64,000 nucleotides of DNA, from contig CANJBO010000002.1 of the NCBI GenBank assembly GCA_947472995.1, positions 53,283-117,282 of the forward strand, given 5' to 3'. The notes beneath the pieces are model-generated. The model worked only from the letters and a program-made list of their open reading frames with translations, did not search any database and had not been told where the DNA came from. The translations under genes were made by a program, and so were the position numbers. Positions 10,112 through 20,446 of the stretch are shown in pieces. Source of the DNA: Chloroflexota bacterium (GTDB lineage Bacteria; Chloroflexota; Dehalococcoidia; UBA2979). How positions within the stretch are numbered: the stretch's first letter is position 1; each line of letters begins with the position of its first letter.

Positions 10112-10227
10112 GGAGCGACGCGAACCGGCGGGCTCCGAGTCCATCGACGCCACGCCCGCGATGCGGCACGATGCGGGCTCGACGCATCGCGTCCTCGACC
10201 GCCGTACTCGCACCAAGGGAGCGACCC

Positions 10228-11238
10228 GTGACCGTCCTGCTGGCCTCGAAAACGTTCTTCGAGCGATACGGCGCGGAGATCGACCGCATCAACGCGACGC
10301 CGAGCCCGCGCGGCCCGATCGAGCGCGTCGAGATCCCCGAGGAGGACGGCGTCCGGCTGGCGGCGGAGGACATGGAGCGCATCACGGTCGCGCTCGCCTC
10401 GGGCGACCTGATGGACAACCCGGAGCTCGGCCTCCGGCGCAAGCTCTACGGCTCGGCGCGCCGCATCACGAAACTCGAGTGGCTGCACACCGCCACCGTC
10501 GGCCTCGACGACCCGCTCTTCGGCGAGCTGATCGACAAGGGCATCCTGGTCTCCAACTCGCCCGGATCGAGCGCCGAGCCGATCGCCCTGACGATGCTCG
10601 CCGGGATGCTGTCCCTCGCGCGGAACCTGCCGTTCTACGCGAACACGCAGCGCGCGCACCAGTGGGACCCGAAGGAGCGCCCGCGGACCCCGGACGACCT
10701 GCGCGGCCAGACCGTGACCATCGTCGGCCTCGGCGCGATCGGCGGACTGTTCGCCTCGTTCCTGCGGCCGATCGGCGTCAACGTCATCGGCGTGCGCCGC
10801 ACCCCGGCGGGCGCCGCGGACGGCGTCGACGAGTGGATCACGCCCGACCGCCTCGCCGAGGTGCTCCCGCGCACGCAGTGGCTCGCGCTGGCCGCTCCGC
10901 TGACGGCACAGACGCGCGGCATGATCGATGCGAAGGCGCTGGCGCTGCTGCCCGAGGGGGCGCGCGTACTGAACGTCGGCCGCGGCCAGCTCATCGACGA
11001 GGACGCGCTGATCGCGGCGATCAAGTCGGGCCACATCGGCGGCGCGTACCTGGACGTCACGGCCGAGGAGCCGCTGCCCACGGAGTCCCCGCTGTGGGAC
11101 CTGCCGAACGTGATCATCACCCCGCACTCCTCGAACAACTCGACCGGCAACAACGCCCGGTCGAGCGCGATGTTCGTCGAGGAGCTGGAGCGCTGGCAGC
11201 GCGGCGAGCAGCCGACGCGGGTGGCGACGGAGCGCTAG
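10228..11238 (+). CDS. D-2-hydroxyacid dehydrogenase
   Basis: TVTIVGLGAIGGLFASFLRPIGVNVIGVRR Rossmann motif; ARVLNVGRGQLIDEDALIAAIKSGHIGGAYLDV; GTG start. Confidence 0.9.
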   Translation: MTVLLASKTFFERYGAEIDRINATPSPRGPIERVEIPEEDGVRLAAEDMERITVALASGDLMDNPELGLRRKLYGSARRITKLEWLHTATVGLDDPLFGELIDKGILVSNSPGSSAEPIALTMLAGMLSLARNLPFYANTQRAHQWDPKERPRTPDDLRGQTVTIVGLGAIGGLFASFLRPIGVNVIGVRRTPAGAADGVDEWITPDRLAEVLPRTQWLALAAPLTAQTRGMIDAKALALLPEGARVLNVGRGQLIDEDALIAAIKSGHIGGAYLDVTAEEPLPTESPLWDLPNVIITPHSSNNSTGNNARSSAMFVEELERWQRGEQPTRVATER

Positions 11239-11244
11239 CGGGCG

Positions 11245-11811
11245 CTAGTTCAGGCGATGGTTGGTGGGCGCGTTGGCGTAGATCGCCAGCCCGCCCGTGC
11301 GCCGGCCACGCTGGCGGGCGAGCACGTCGTGCCACAGCGTCTCGGGGTCCGCGGTGAACGGGTCCTCGACGTCGGAGTCGACGACGAACCACGCCTGCTG
11401 GGCGATCTCCGCCTCCAGCTGGCCCCCGCCCCAGCCCGCGTACCCCGCGAACAGCCGCATCGGCTGCACCGAACCGTCGAGGCACCCCGGCCCGTGGCGG
11501 AGATCGATGAGCGCGACGTGGCTCGTCACCGGCGACCACCACTCCGCCTCGAACAGCCCGCGGTGCCGTCCGAGCGCCATCACGACCTCGGGCTGCACGG
11601 GGCCGCCCGCGAAGAGCACGGGCGGGGTGGCGGCGGTGGCGCTCCACTCCGGGAGCCGCTGCGCGACCGCCTCGGCGCGCGGGCGGTTGAGCGCCAGCCC
11701 GAACGCGCCGCCGGTGTGGTGCGAGCAGACGAGGAGCACCGTGCGCGCGAAGTTGGGATCTTCGAGCAACGGCGTCGCCACCAGCAGCCGGCCGACAAGC
11801 GAACCGATCAT
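11245..11811 (-). CDS. YqgE/AlgH family protein
   Basis: MIGSLVGRLLVATPLLEDPNFARTVLLVCSHHTGGAFGLALNRP. Confidence 0.92.
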   Translation of the reverse strand: MIGSLVGRLLVATPLLEDPNFARTVLLVCSHHTGGAFGLALNRPRAEAVAQRLPEWSATAATPPVLFAGGPVQPEVVMALGRHRGLFEAEWWSPVTSHVALIDLRHGPGCLDGSVQPMRLFAGYAGWGGGQLEAEIAQQAWFVVDSDVEDPFTADPETLWHDVLARQRGRRTGGLAIYANAPTNHRLN

Positions 11812-11867
11812 CCGTGCACGATCCCCCTCCGAAGATCCCGCCGGGCGCGCCTCCGGGCGCCGCTCCG

Positions 11868-12959
11868 CTAGAAGACGATCACCCCGCGGCCGTTCTCGCC
11901 GCGGGCCAGCGCATCGAAGCCCTCGTTGATCTGGTCCAACGGATAGCGGCGCTGCACCAGCTCGTCGCACATCAGGTCGCCGCGCAGGTAGAGGTCGACC
12001 AGCACCGGGAACGTCTCGTGCGGGCTCGCGCTGCCGTAGTAGGCGCCCATGATCCGCTTCTGCCGCCGCACGAGGTCGACGAGGTCGATCGGCGCCGTGT
12101 CGCCCAGCGGGGCGAGCCCGGCGATGACGGCGAGGCCGTTCTTGCCGAGCGCGTCCACCGCCTGCCGCGTCGTCTCCGCGCCGCCGAAGGTGTCGAAGGT
12201 GAACTCGACGCCGCCGCCGGTAAGCTCACGGATCTGCTCGACGGGGTCGCCGGCAGTCGCGTCCACGCGGTCGGTCGCGCCGAAGCGGGTGGCGAACTCG
12301 AGCTTCGACTCCGAGACGTCAACGGCGATGATGCGCGAGGCGTGCAGGACGCGCGCCGCCTGGATCGCGTTCAGCCCGACGCCCCCGACGCCGAAGACCG
12401 CGACGGTCATGCCCGGGCGCACGCCGGGCGCGTTGACGACCGTGCCGTAGCCCGTCGCGACGGAGCAGCCCATCAGCGCGGCGACCTCGAACGGCACCGC
12501 GTCGGGGATGCGGTAGCAGGCCTGCGCCGGCGCGATGATCCGCTCGGCGAAGACGCCGATCTTCGCCATCTGGTAGACGGCGGCCCCACTGGCGTCGCGC
12601 AGGCGCGTCGTCCCGTCGAACTGGGCCGCGCCCGTGGCGGCGTTCGTGTCGCACAGCTGCGGATGACCCGTCCGGCACTGCCGGCAGTGCCCGCAGTTCG
12701 AGACGAACGACAGGATGCAGCGGTCGCCCGGCTTCACCGAGGTCACCCCCGGCCCGACCGCCTCGACGGTCCCGGCGCCCTCGTGCCCCAGCACGCACGG
12801 CAGGGGGACGATCGCGGTGCCGTGCATGATGTGGTGGTCGCTGGCGCAGACGCCGGCGGCGCCCATCCGCACGGCCACCTCGCCCGCGCGCGGCTCCTCC
12901 TGCACGAGGTCCTCGATCAGGAGGGGGCTCGGAGCGGTGCGGAGGACGGCGGCGTGCAT
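11868..12959 (-). CDS. Zinc-dependent alcohol dehydrogenase (MDR family)
   Basis: GVCASDHHIMHG, GHEGAGTVEAVG, CGHCRQCRTGHPQLC, VAVFGVGGVGLNAIQ. Confidence 0.92.
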   Translation of the reverse strand: MHAAVLRTAPSPLLIEDLVQEEPRAGEVAVRMGAAGVCASDHHIMHGTAIVPLPCVLGHEGAGTVEAVGPGVTSVKPGDRCILSFVSNCGHCRQCRTGHPQLCDTNAATGAAQFDGTTRLRDASGAAVYQMAKIGVFAERIIAPAQACYRIPDAVPFEVAALMGCSVATGYGTVVNAPGVRPGMTVAVFGVGGVGLNAIQAARVLHASRIIAVDVSESKLEFATRFGATDRVDATAGDPVEQIRELTGGGVEFTFDTFGGAETTRQAVDALGKNGLAVIAGLAPLGDTAPIDLVDLVRRQKRIMGAYYGSASPHETFPVLVDLYLRGDLMCDELVQRRYPLDQINEGFDALARGENGRGVIVF

Positions 12960-13229
12960 GGGGGCCTTTCGCGCCGGGCGGGTGCAGCGGTCGCCCGATC
13001 GCTCGCATGGTACTCGGGCATGTCACGCGTGGTAGCGATGGGGCTCCGGGGGCGTGCGAGCGATTTCCCAACACACCTCCGGCCGTTTGTTCACGATTTG
13101 GTGGCGAACTTTTTGCGAAACGTGGCCAGTCTGGGCTGTGCCCACCCAAACGGCCGAGCCGTGACTTCGTTCAATAGTGCGACATCACCGCTCGACCACC
13201 TGACGAGACGGACGAGTAGGGAGTTATTT

Positions 13230-14153
13230 GTGGCAGGACAGGCTTTGAAGATCGGGCTGATCACCGCGGCGGTGGCGGGCACCGTGGCAATCCCGGCGAC
13301 GGCGCTCGCGGCGAACGCCTCGGGCGCGCACCTCCGCACGTTCGCGGAGTCGACCATCGACGCCCAGCGCGGCGGCGGGGCGAAGGAACTGCGCACCGAG
13401 CACCTCCAGGGGCTCGCGACGAGCCTCGGCGTCAGCGTCGACACGCTGAAGGCGGCGATGGAGGCGACCCGCACCGAGCTGGCGACGCAGCCGAAGCCGA
13501 CGACCCCGGCGGAGCGACAGGCCGCGCAGGAGAAGCACACCGCCACGCTGGCGGCGAAGCTAAACGTCACCGTGGACGCGCTGAAGGCCGCGCAGGAGGC
13601 GAACCGCCCCGAGCGCCCGGCTCAGGACGAGCGTCGAGGCCCGGGCGGCCCCGGCGGCGGGCACGGCATGCCCGGCATCCCCGGCCTGGGCGGCGCGCTG
13701 AACGAGGGTGCCGACAAGGTCGCGGCGAGCCTCGGCATCACGTCGGACGCGCTCAAGACGGCCGTGAAGGCGGCCCTCGAGCAGACGAAGCCCACCACGA
13801 AGCCAGCCGACGAGGCCGCGCGCACGGCGCACCAGCAGGCGGTGCTGGCGGCGGTCGCCGCGAAGCTGAACGTCTCCGTGACGCAGCTCCAGTCGGCGAT
13901 CGACGCGGCGAAGCCGACGACCGCCGAGCAGCGCTCGATGCTGTCGACGCGCCTCGGTCAGATGGTGACCAACGGCAAGCTGACGCAGGTGCAGGCGGAC
14001 AAGATCCTCGCGGACTTCGACGCCGGGAAGCCGGTGATGGAGATCCTCAAGCAGTTCATGCCGCAGCTCGAGGGCCATGGCCCCGGACAGCAGGGGCAGC
14101 AGCGCGCGCCGCGTGGCGCGCAGGGCCAGCGGGCTCCGGGCCAGGGAGCCTAA
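13230..14153 (+). CDS. Secreted helical-repeat hypothetical protein
   Basis: GTG start, signal peptide (LKIGLITAAVAGTVAIPATALAANA), four degenerate LAxxLxVSxDxLKxAxxA motifs. Confidence 0.8.
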   Translation: MAGQALKIGLITAAVAGTVAIPATALAANASGAHLRTFAESTIDAQRGGGAKELRTEHLQGLATSLGVSVDTLKAAMEATRTELATQPKPTTPAERQAAQEKHTATLAAKLNVTVDALKAAQEANRPERPAQDERRGPGGPGGGHGMPGIPGLGGALNEGADKVAASLGITSDALKTAVKAALEQTKPTTKPADEAARTAHQQAVLAAVAAKLNVSVTQLQSAIDAAKPTTAEQRSMLSTRLGQMVTNGKLTQVQADKILADFDAGKPVMEILKQFMPQLEGHGPGQQGQQRAPRGAQGQRAPGQGA

Positions 14154-14190
14154 GCCCCCACCAGACCGCCGGAGTTGCCCTGCCCGGCGT

Positions 14191-14237
14191 GAGGCGCCCC
14201 CACTCGGAGATTCCGGGTGGGGGCGCCTCTTATTTTC
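14191..14237 (+). terminator. Rho-independent terminator
   Basis: GAGGCGCCCCCACtCGG...CCGgGTGGGGGCGCCTC followed by TTATTTT. Confidence 0.9.
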
Positions 14238-14312
14238 TGGGGGCCCAGGCGCGGGATACCCGCGCGCCCCAACCAGACCTGCGGGCTCCGACGGCCACGC
14301 GTGAACCGATTT

Positions 14313-14440
14313 CTGGCCTCCTCTCCCTCGCGGGAGAGGGCTGGGGTGAGGGGCGCGCACCACGAATCTCGACGCCCCGCCTGACCGTGCCAGAACCCCC
14401 ACCCTGCCCTCCCCGTAAAGGGGGAGGGTTCTGATCTCAA
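14313..14440. repeat. Intergenic hairpin repeat
   Basis: CCTCTCCCtcgcGGGAGAGGGCTGGGGTGAGGGG ... CCCACCCTGCCCTCCCCgtaaagGGGGAGGGTTCTGA. Confidence 0.8.
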
Positions 14441-14516
14441 CCTCACGCACTACGAACCCCGCGAAGCGTCGAGGTGGCGCACCCGAACGCAGCGCACGGT
14501 TGGTATCGTGCGGCAC

Positions 14517-14717
14517 ATGTCGGACTCGGATCACCGGCTGCTGAGGGAAACAGGCATCGCATTCCTGCTGATGCTCACGATCGCCGTGGTCGTCGCGGTG
14601 CTCTACGTCGCCGTGACGGGGCTCTCGCCGTGGCCGTACGTGATCATCGCGGAGATCGGCGCGATGGGCTGGGGGACGGCGATGCTCGCCCTCTGCTCCC
14701 CCGCGCGAGGCGGCTGA
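14517..14717 (+). CDS. Small membrane protein (66 aa)
   Basis: MSDSDHRLLRETGIAFLLMLTIAVVVAVLYVAVTGLSPWPYVIIAEIGAMGWGTAML; two putative TM. Confidence 0.6.
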   Translation: MSDSDHRLLRETGIAFLLMLTIAVVVAVLYVAVTGLSPWPYVIIAEIGAMGWGTAMLALCSPARGG

Positions 14718-14724
14718 ACCGGCG

Positions 14725-15654
14725 CTACTTCGACAGCGCGGCGCCGATGTTCGAGCGCAGGAAGTCCACCGTCCGCGCGACATACTCGATCGGGAACTCC
14801 GTGAGCCCGGCGCCCAGCGCCGCGCCGTGCGCGACCCACAGCGTCTTCGGCTCCGGCGCGGTGGCGAAGATCGCGCGCGCCTGGTCCGTGCGGTCGCGGC
14901 TGTCCTCGATCACCAGCAGCGGACGGCCGCCGAGGCGCGCGGCCGCCTCGATCGGGGCGCGGTCCTCGATGTCCACGGCGATGCGGCGCTTCACAAGGTA
15001 CGTGGTGAGCGAGCGCAGGGGACTGGGGACGGCGACCGTGCGGTCGAGGGCGTCCTGCAGCGCCAGCTCCAGCGAGGCGTACGGCGCCTCCGCGACGACC
15101 GCCGCGATGCGCGTGTCCTTGGCGGCGGCCATGATCGCGACCGACCCGCCCAGCTCGACGCCCATGATGCCGATGCGCGCCTTGTCCACCTCGGGACGCG
15201 TGGCGAGATAGTCGAGCGCGCCGAGCACGTCCTGCTTCTCGCGCTCGCCGAAGGTCACCTCGACGCCCGTCGAGTTGCCGACGCCGCGCGCGTCGAAGAA
15301 GAAGACGTGGAAGCCCGCGTCGGACAGGAAGCTCGCGTAGGGCAGCATCGCGTCGCGCGTGCCGCCGTAGCCGTGCATCAGCACGACCGTCGGCTGCGGG
15401 CGCGTCGAGGGCTGCTCGCCGCGCGGCGGGGCGGCCGCGAGGAACCACCCGGCCAGGGGGGTGTCGTCGCGCGCCGTGAACGGGATTTCCTCGACGGGGA
15501 ACGGGAACTGGTCGAGGTACGGCGTGACCTTCGGCGGGTCCGGCTTGATCGCGGCGTCGGCGGCGACGAACGCGATCAGGAACGCGAGGATCGATCCGAT
15601 GATCGCCGTGCCGATCAGGCTGCCGACGAACATCACCCAGCCGGTCCGGTTCAT
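14725..15654 (-). CDS. Alpha/beta hydrolase (membrane-anchored)
   Basis: VVLMHGYGGTRDAMLPYASFL, GIMGVELGGSVAI, N-terminal TM. Confidence 0.85.
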   Translation of the reverse strand: MNRTGWVMFVGSLIGTAIIGSILAFLIAFVAADAAIKPDPPKVTPYLDQFPFPVEEIPFTARDDTPLAGWFLAAAPPRGEQPSTRPQPTVVLMHGYGGTRDAMLPYASFLSDAGFHVFFFDARGVGNSTGVEVTFGEREKQDVLGALDYLATRPEVDKARIGIMGVELGGSVAIMAAAKDTRIAAVVAEAPYASLELALQDALDRTVAVPSPLRSLTTYLVKRRIAVDIEDRAPIEAAARLGGRPLLVIEDSRDRTDQARAIFATAPEPKTLWVAHGAALGAGLTEFPIEYVARTVDFLRSNIGAALSK

Positions 15655-15656
15655 GA

Positions 15657-16481
15657 TCACGGGGCACGTCCAATGCACTCGACCTGCACGAACATGAAGA
15701 ACGCGTCGGGGCTGTCCGCCCACGCGCGCCAGCCGTCCGCGATCGCAGCGACCTCGTCCTCGGTGGCGATGCCGTACTCGAGCGCCTGCGTGCGGAAGTT
15801 GGAGTGCAGCGCGCGCTCGGCCCAGGAGCGGCCCCAGTCGGCGGCGACGGCGGGGTCCGCCATCAGCTCGACCGTGGCGGTGACCTCGACGTCGCGGTAG
15901 CCCGCCTCCAGCATCCACGCGCGGAGCCGGCGGCCCGCGTCCGGGTCGGCGCCATTGCGCGCCGCGATCGCGTGGTACACCGCCAGCCACCGGTCGATCG
16001 AGGTGGCCCGCGGGGAGGCGGTCATCGTGGCGTAGTCCGCGTCGCGCACCGCGGCGAGGCCGCCGGGGCGCAGCACGCGCCGCATCTCGACGAGCGCGTC
16101 CACCGGCGCGGCGAGGTGCTGCATCACCTGGTGCGCGTGCGCGACGTCGAACGAGCCGGACTCGTACGGGAGCGCGTAGACGTTCGCCGCCTCGAAGCGC
16201 GCGTTCGTGACGCCTGCCTCGGCGACGTGGGCGCGTGCCTCGTCCAGCACGTCCGCGGAGACGTCGATGCCGACCACCTCGCCGGGCGCGACGGCGCGCG
16301 CGAGGCCGGCGGTGATCGAGCCGGGGCCGCAGCCGACGTCCAGCAGGCGCATACCGGGCCGCAGGTGCGGGAGCAGGCGCGCGGCATCGCGCTCGGCGGT
16401 GCGCCGAGCGTGCCGGCTCACGACCGAGGCGTGATGGCCGTGGGTGTAGGGGTCCGCGGGCGGGGGATCGCTCGTCATCAC
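15657..16481 (-). CDS. Class I SAM-dependent methyltransferase
   Basis: LRPGMRLLDVGCGPGSITAGLARAVAPGEVVGIDVS. Confidence 0.92.
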   Translation of the reverse strand: MMTSDPPPADPYTHGHHASVVSRHARRTAERDAARLLPHLRPGMRLLDVGCGPGSITAGLARAVAPGEVVGIDVSADVLDEARAHVAEAGVTNARFEAANVYALPYESGSFDVAHAHQVMQHLAAPVDALVEMRRVLRPGGLAAVRDADYATMTASPRATSIDRWLAVYHAIAARNGADPDAGRRLRAWMLEAGYRDVEVTATVELMADPAVAADWGRSWAERALHSNFRTQALEYGIATEDEVAAIADGWRAWADSPDAFFMFVQVECIGRAP

Positions 16482-16636
16482 GCCCAGCGTACGGCAGACG
16501 CCCGCTACGAACCCTCGACGGGCGAATCCGCGCCCGAGGCATCGCTGCGCGTGGGCCGTCCGATCGGGTACGGTGCCAAGAGCCCGAACACACCGACCGC
16601 GCGCGCCCGGGCCGCCGACCAGGAGGGTATGACTTC

Positions 16637-17863
16637 GTGAACTCCAACCGAGCCGCGATCGCCGTGATGCTCGTGCTCGCCTCGCCGGGCATGTTCCTGT
16701 TCTTCAGCGGCACGCACCTCGGCGTGGTCCTCGACACAGCGCTCTACGGTCTCTCCATCGTCGCCGCTGCCTTCCTGCTGGCGTGGTCCGCCGAGGCGTC
16801 CGAGATGGACATCACGCAGGGCCTCGCGGTCGCCTTCGTGGCGCTGATCGCGGTGCTGCCGGAGTACGCGGTGGACATGTCGTACGCGTGGAAGGCCGGC
16901 ACCGACCCGGCGTTCGCGCAGTACGCCGTCGCGAACATGACCGGCGGCAACCGGCTGCTGATCGGCGCGGCGTGGCCGATGCTGGTGTTCATCCTCTGGT
17001 GGCGCACCGGCGCGCGGACGCTGGTGCTCGAGCGCAGCTACTCGATGGAGGTCGTCTCGCTCGCAGTGGTCGCGCTCTACGCGCTGCACATCCCGTTCAA
17101 GGGCAGCATCGAGCTGTACGACGCGGTGTTCCTGACGATCGCGTTCATCGTCTACATGTACCTCGTCTCCCGCGTGCCGTCCGAGGAGCCCGAGCTGATC
17201 GGCCCGGCGCGCATGATCGGCTCGCTACCGCGCACGCAGCGCCGCATCACGCTGGTGCTGCTGTTCACCTACGCCGCCGCGGCAATCCTGTCCTCGGCGC
17301 ACCCGTTCGCGGAGGGGCTCGTGCACACCGGCACGGAGCTGGGCTTCGACGAGTTCCTGCTGGTGCAGTGGATCGCGCCGCTGGCGTCCGAGTCGCCCGA
17401 GTTCCTGATCGCCGGCATCCTCGCGTGGCGCGGGCGCGCCGGCGTGGGCATGAGCGCGCTGCTTTCGTCGAAGGTGAACCAGTGGACGCTGCTCGTCGGC
17501 GGCCTGCCGGTCGTCTACGCGATCGCCAGCGGCGACCTCGGCGGCCTGCACCTCGACGACCGGCAGACGGAGGAAGTGCTGCTCACCGCCGCGCAGACGA
17601 TGTTCGCCGTCGCGGTGGTGCTGAGCCTGTCGCTCGGGCTGTGGGAGGCGTTCGCGCTCTTCGCGCTGTTCTCGCTGACGTTCATCTTCGAGGACACCAC
17701 GGTGCGCCTCGGCCTGTCGGGCGTGTACCTGCTGCTCGCGGTCGTCATGGTGATCCGCGAGCGCGCCGAGCTGCCGAAGATCATCCGCAGCTTCAAGCTC
17801 ACGCTCGCAGGCATCGAGGAAGAGCAACCTCACGCACCGGGCGCCGCCGGAGGACACCACTAG
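16637..17863 (+). CDS. Sodium/calcium exchanger (CaCA) family protein
   Basis: Two alpha-repeat-like segments (QGLAVAFVALIAVLPEYAVDM; IAPLASESPEFLIAGILA), about 11 TM. Confidence 0.8.
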   Translation: MNSNRAAIAVMLVLASPGMFLFFSGTHLGVVLDTALYGLSIVAAAFLLAWSAEASEMDITQGLAVAFVALIAVLPEYAVDMSYAWKAGTDPAFAQYAVANMTGGNRLLIGAAWPMLVFILWWRTGARTLVLERSYSMEVVSLAVVALYALHIPFKGSIELYDAVFLTIAFIVYMYLVSRVPSEEPELIGPARMIGSLPRTQRRITLVLLFTYAAAAILSSAHPFAEGLVHTGTELGFDEFLLVQWIAPLASESPEFLIAGILAWRGRAGVGMSALLSSKVNQWTLLVGGLPVVYAIASGDLGGLHLDDRQTEEVLLTAAQTMFAVAVVLSLSLGLWEAFALFALFSLTFIFEDTTVRLGLSGVYLLLAVVMVIRERAELPKIIRSFKLTLAGIEEEQPHAPGAAGGHH

Positions 17864-17885
17864 GCCTCGGCAGCGCACGATCTGA

Positions 17886-17922
17886 CACAAGACGGGACGC
17901 ATCACTGCGTCCCGTCTTTGTG
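17886..17922 (+). terminator. Rho-independent terminator
   Basis: ACAAGACGGGACGCAtcacTGCGTCCCGTCTTTGT. Confidence 0.88.
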
Positions 17923-18002
17923 CTGTCGCCCGGATCTCGGACCCGCAGGTCGGGAGCGGCCCGGGCCGGGTATTCCCGGCATGAGGGCCAAGAAGAGACG
18001 GA

Positions 18003-18434
18003 CTACTTCGTGACGACGAGGACCGGGCAGGGGGCGTCGCTCAGCACGTGCTGCGCGACGCTGCCGAGGACGGTGCCCGCGATGCTGGTCGCGCGGCGGC
18101 TCGCGATCACGATCATCGTCGCGCCCTCGGCCTCCGCGACGCGGACGATCGTCTCCGCGACGTCCTCGCCGTGCTCGGAGATCTCGACGCGCACACGCGC
18201 CCCGGCGCCGAGGCCGGACGCAGCGACAGCGGAGGCGATCGCGGTTTCCTCGCGCTGCGCGACGATCGCGATCGCCTCGTCGGTGGTCGGCGCGACGACG
18301 TCCGCGGCATCGACCAGCGGGTTCAGCACGCGCAGCACCACCGCCTCCGCGCCGTTCTCGCGCGCGAGCGTGCTCGCCTCGCGCAGCGCGGCCTGTGCGC
18401 CCTCGGAACCGTCGAACGCCACCAGCAATCGCAT
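18003..18434 (-). CDS. Universal stress protein
   Basis: MRLLVAFDGSEGAQAALREA... VIASRRATSIAGTVLGSVAQHVLSDAPCPVLVV. Confidence 0.93.
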   Translation of the reverse strand: MRLLVAFDGSEGAQAALREASTLARENGAEAVVLRVLNPLVDAADVVAPTTDEAIAIVAQREETAIASAVAASGLGAGARVRVEISEHGEDVAETIVRVAEAEGATMIVIASRRATSIAGTVLGSVAQHVLSDAPCPVLVVTK

Positions 18435-18587
18435 GAGTCCTCCTGTAGCCGAACCATCGTAGCCGAGGCGCACGAGGCTGCGTGAGCCGCGCGGCGTGAC
18501 AACTGCCGCGCGCGCACACGCCGAGCGACCTCGACGCTCACGTGCACGTCAGCGCCGCGCGGGTATCCCCCGCCCTGCCGCCGGGGA

Positions 18588-19505
18588 TCAGGAGCGGGGG
18601 TCGAGGGCGACGCGCAGTCCGTCCGCCGCGAGCTGGAACGCGAGGAAGATCACGGCAAGCAGCGCGACCGGCACGGCAAGCGCCGTCCACTGCACCATCA
18701 CGAACCCGAAGTGATCCGCGATCAGCACGCCGAGGCTCGGCGTCGGCGGGCGGATGCCCACGCCGATGAACGAGAGCGTGGCCTCCGCGAAGATCGCGCG
18801 CGGCGCGATGAACGTGATCTGCACGAGGAGCGGCGCGACGGCGTTCGGCAGCCAGTGACGCAGCGCCACGCGCCACCTCGACGCGCCGAGCGCGGTGGCG
18901 GCGAGCGAGAACTCGCGCTCGCGCAGCGACAGCAGCAGCACGCGCGTGACGCGCGCGAGCGCCGGCCACGCGGTCGCGCTGACGGCGACGAACACGAGCC
19001 ACGCGTCCGCCTCGACGCCGAGCAGACTGCGCGCGCCGAGGATGCTCGTGCGCTCGCCCAGCGCCGCGCGCAGCAGGATCGCCAGCAGCAGGTCGGGGAA
19101 CGCGAACGCGACGTCGGTGCCGCGCATCAGCAGCGCATCGAGCCAGCGCGGCCCGCTCGCGGCGAGCAGCCCCACGCCGACGCCGAGCACAGCGACCGCG
19201 ATCATCGTGACGACCGCCGTGAGCATCGAGATACGCAGCCCGTGCAGCGTGCGGCTGAAGACGTCCCGCGCGAGGTGGTCCGTGCCGAGCGGGTGCGCGC
19301 GGGTGGGCGCCTCGAACTTGCCGGTGTCGCGCTGGGCGAGCGGGTCGCGGGTGGCGTCGGTCGGCGCGCTCGCGGGCGCGTGCAGGAACTGCTGCGCGGG
19401 GTCGTACGGCGCGATCACCCCCGCCCCCGCACCGGCGAGTGCCAGCACGAGCAGCACGAGGACGCCCGCGACCGCCGAGCGTCGACGACGGAAGCGCTGG
19501 ATCAC
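18588..19505 (-). CDS. ABC transporter permease (OppC/DppC-like)
   Basis: HPLGTDHLARDVFSRTLHGLRISM...; GTG start 19505 overlapping the upstream gene by 4 nt. Confidence 0.9.
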   Translation of the reverse strand: MIQRFRRRRSAVAGVLVLLVLALAGAGAGVIAPYDPAQQFLHAPASAPTDATRDPLAQRDTGKFEAPTRAHPLGTDHLARDVFSRTLHGLRISMLTAVVTMIAVAVLGVGVGLLAASGPRWLDALLMRGTDVAFAFPDLLLAILLRAALGERTSILGARSLLGVEADAWLVFVAVSATAWPALARVTRVLLLSLREREFSLAATALGASRWRVALRHWLPNAVAPLLVQITFIAPRAIFAEATLSFIGVGIRPPTPSLGVLIADHFGFVMVQWTALAVPVALLAVIFLAFQLAADGLRVALDPRS

Positions 19506-20443
19506 GGGCGCGCGATCCTCGGGTCGAGGACGGGGACGATCAGGTCGATGACCGCGTTCGCAACGACGATCGTCGCGGCGTAGAACAGCGTGACGCCCAT
19601 GATCACGCCGTAGTCGCGCTGCAGGATCGCCGCGACGAACGCCGCGCCCACGCCCGGCATGCCGAAGATCAGCTCGACGACGATCGATCCGGTGACGAGC
19701 GTCGCCAGGAGCGGACCGGCGACGGTGACGACCGGCAGCAACGCGTTGCGCAGCGCGTGGCGCAGCGTGACCGCCCCCGTGCCGAGTCCCTTCGCGCGCG
19801 CGGTGCGCACGTAGTCGCTGGCGAGCGCCTCGATCATCGCGGCGCGCGTGAGGCGCGCGAGCAGCGCCGTCGAGGGCGCGGCGAGCGCGACCGCCGGCGG
19901 CAGCGCCTTCGCGAGCAGCGCGAGGTCTGTGACGTCGCGGCCGAGGCGCACCTCGAACCAGCCGAGCCAGACGGCGCCGACGAGCAGCAGCGCGAACGCG
20001 ATCACGAACGCCGGCACCGCCGCGAGCACGGTCGTGACGCCGAGGATCGCCGCGTCGCCTCGACCGCCCGCGCGCGCCGCGGCGACGACGCCCAGCGGCA
20101 CGCCGATCCCCACCGCGAGCGCGAACGCGTACAGCGCGACGACCGTCGAGGGCAGCAGCCCGTCGCCGATCACGGCGGCGACGGTGCGCCCCGGCCGCGC
20201 GAACGACGGCCCGAGGTCGCCGCGCACGACGTGCGACGCCCAGCGCCCGAACTGCGCCGGCACCGGCGCGTCGATGCCGTAGTACGCGCGCTGCGCCTCG
20301 ACGAGGCCGGCGGAGGCACGGTCGCCACCGCGCGCCTCGAAGGGGCCGCCGGGGACGGCGTGCATCAGCGCGAACGTGACGACGGCAATCGCGGCGAGCG
20401 TGGCGACGCCTTGCCCCAGCCGCACCAGCCCGTACCGCAGCAC
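19502..20443 (-). CDS. ABC transporter permease (OppB/DppB-like)
   Basis: MLRYGLVRLGQGVATLAAIAVVTFALMHAVPGGPF ... ARAKGLGTGAVTLRHALRNALLPVVT. Confidence 0.93.
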   Translation of the reverse strand: MLRYGLVRLGQGVATLAAIAVVTFALMHAVPGGPFEARGGDRASAGLVEAQRAYYGIDAPVPAQFGRWASHVVRGDLGPSFARPGRTVAAVIGDGLLPSTVVALYAFALAVGIGVPLGVVAAARAGGRGDAAILGVTTVLAAVPAFVIAFALLLVGAVWLGWFEVRLGRDVTDLALLAKALPPAVALAAPSTALLARLTRAAMIEALASDYVRTARAKGLGTGAVTLRHALRNALLPVVTVAGPLLATLVTGSIVVELIFGMPGVGAAFVAAILQRDYGVIMGVTLFYAATIVVANAVIDLIVPVLDPRIARP

Positions 20444-20446
20444 GAG

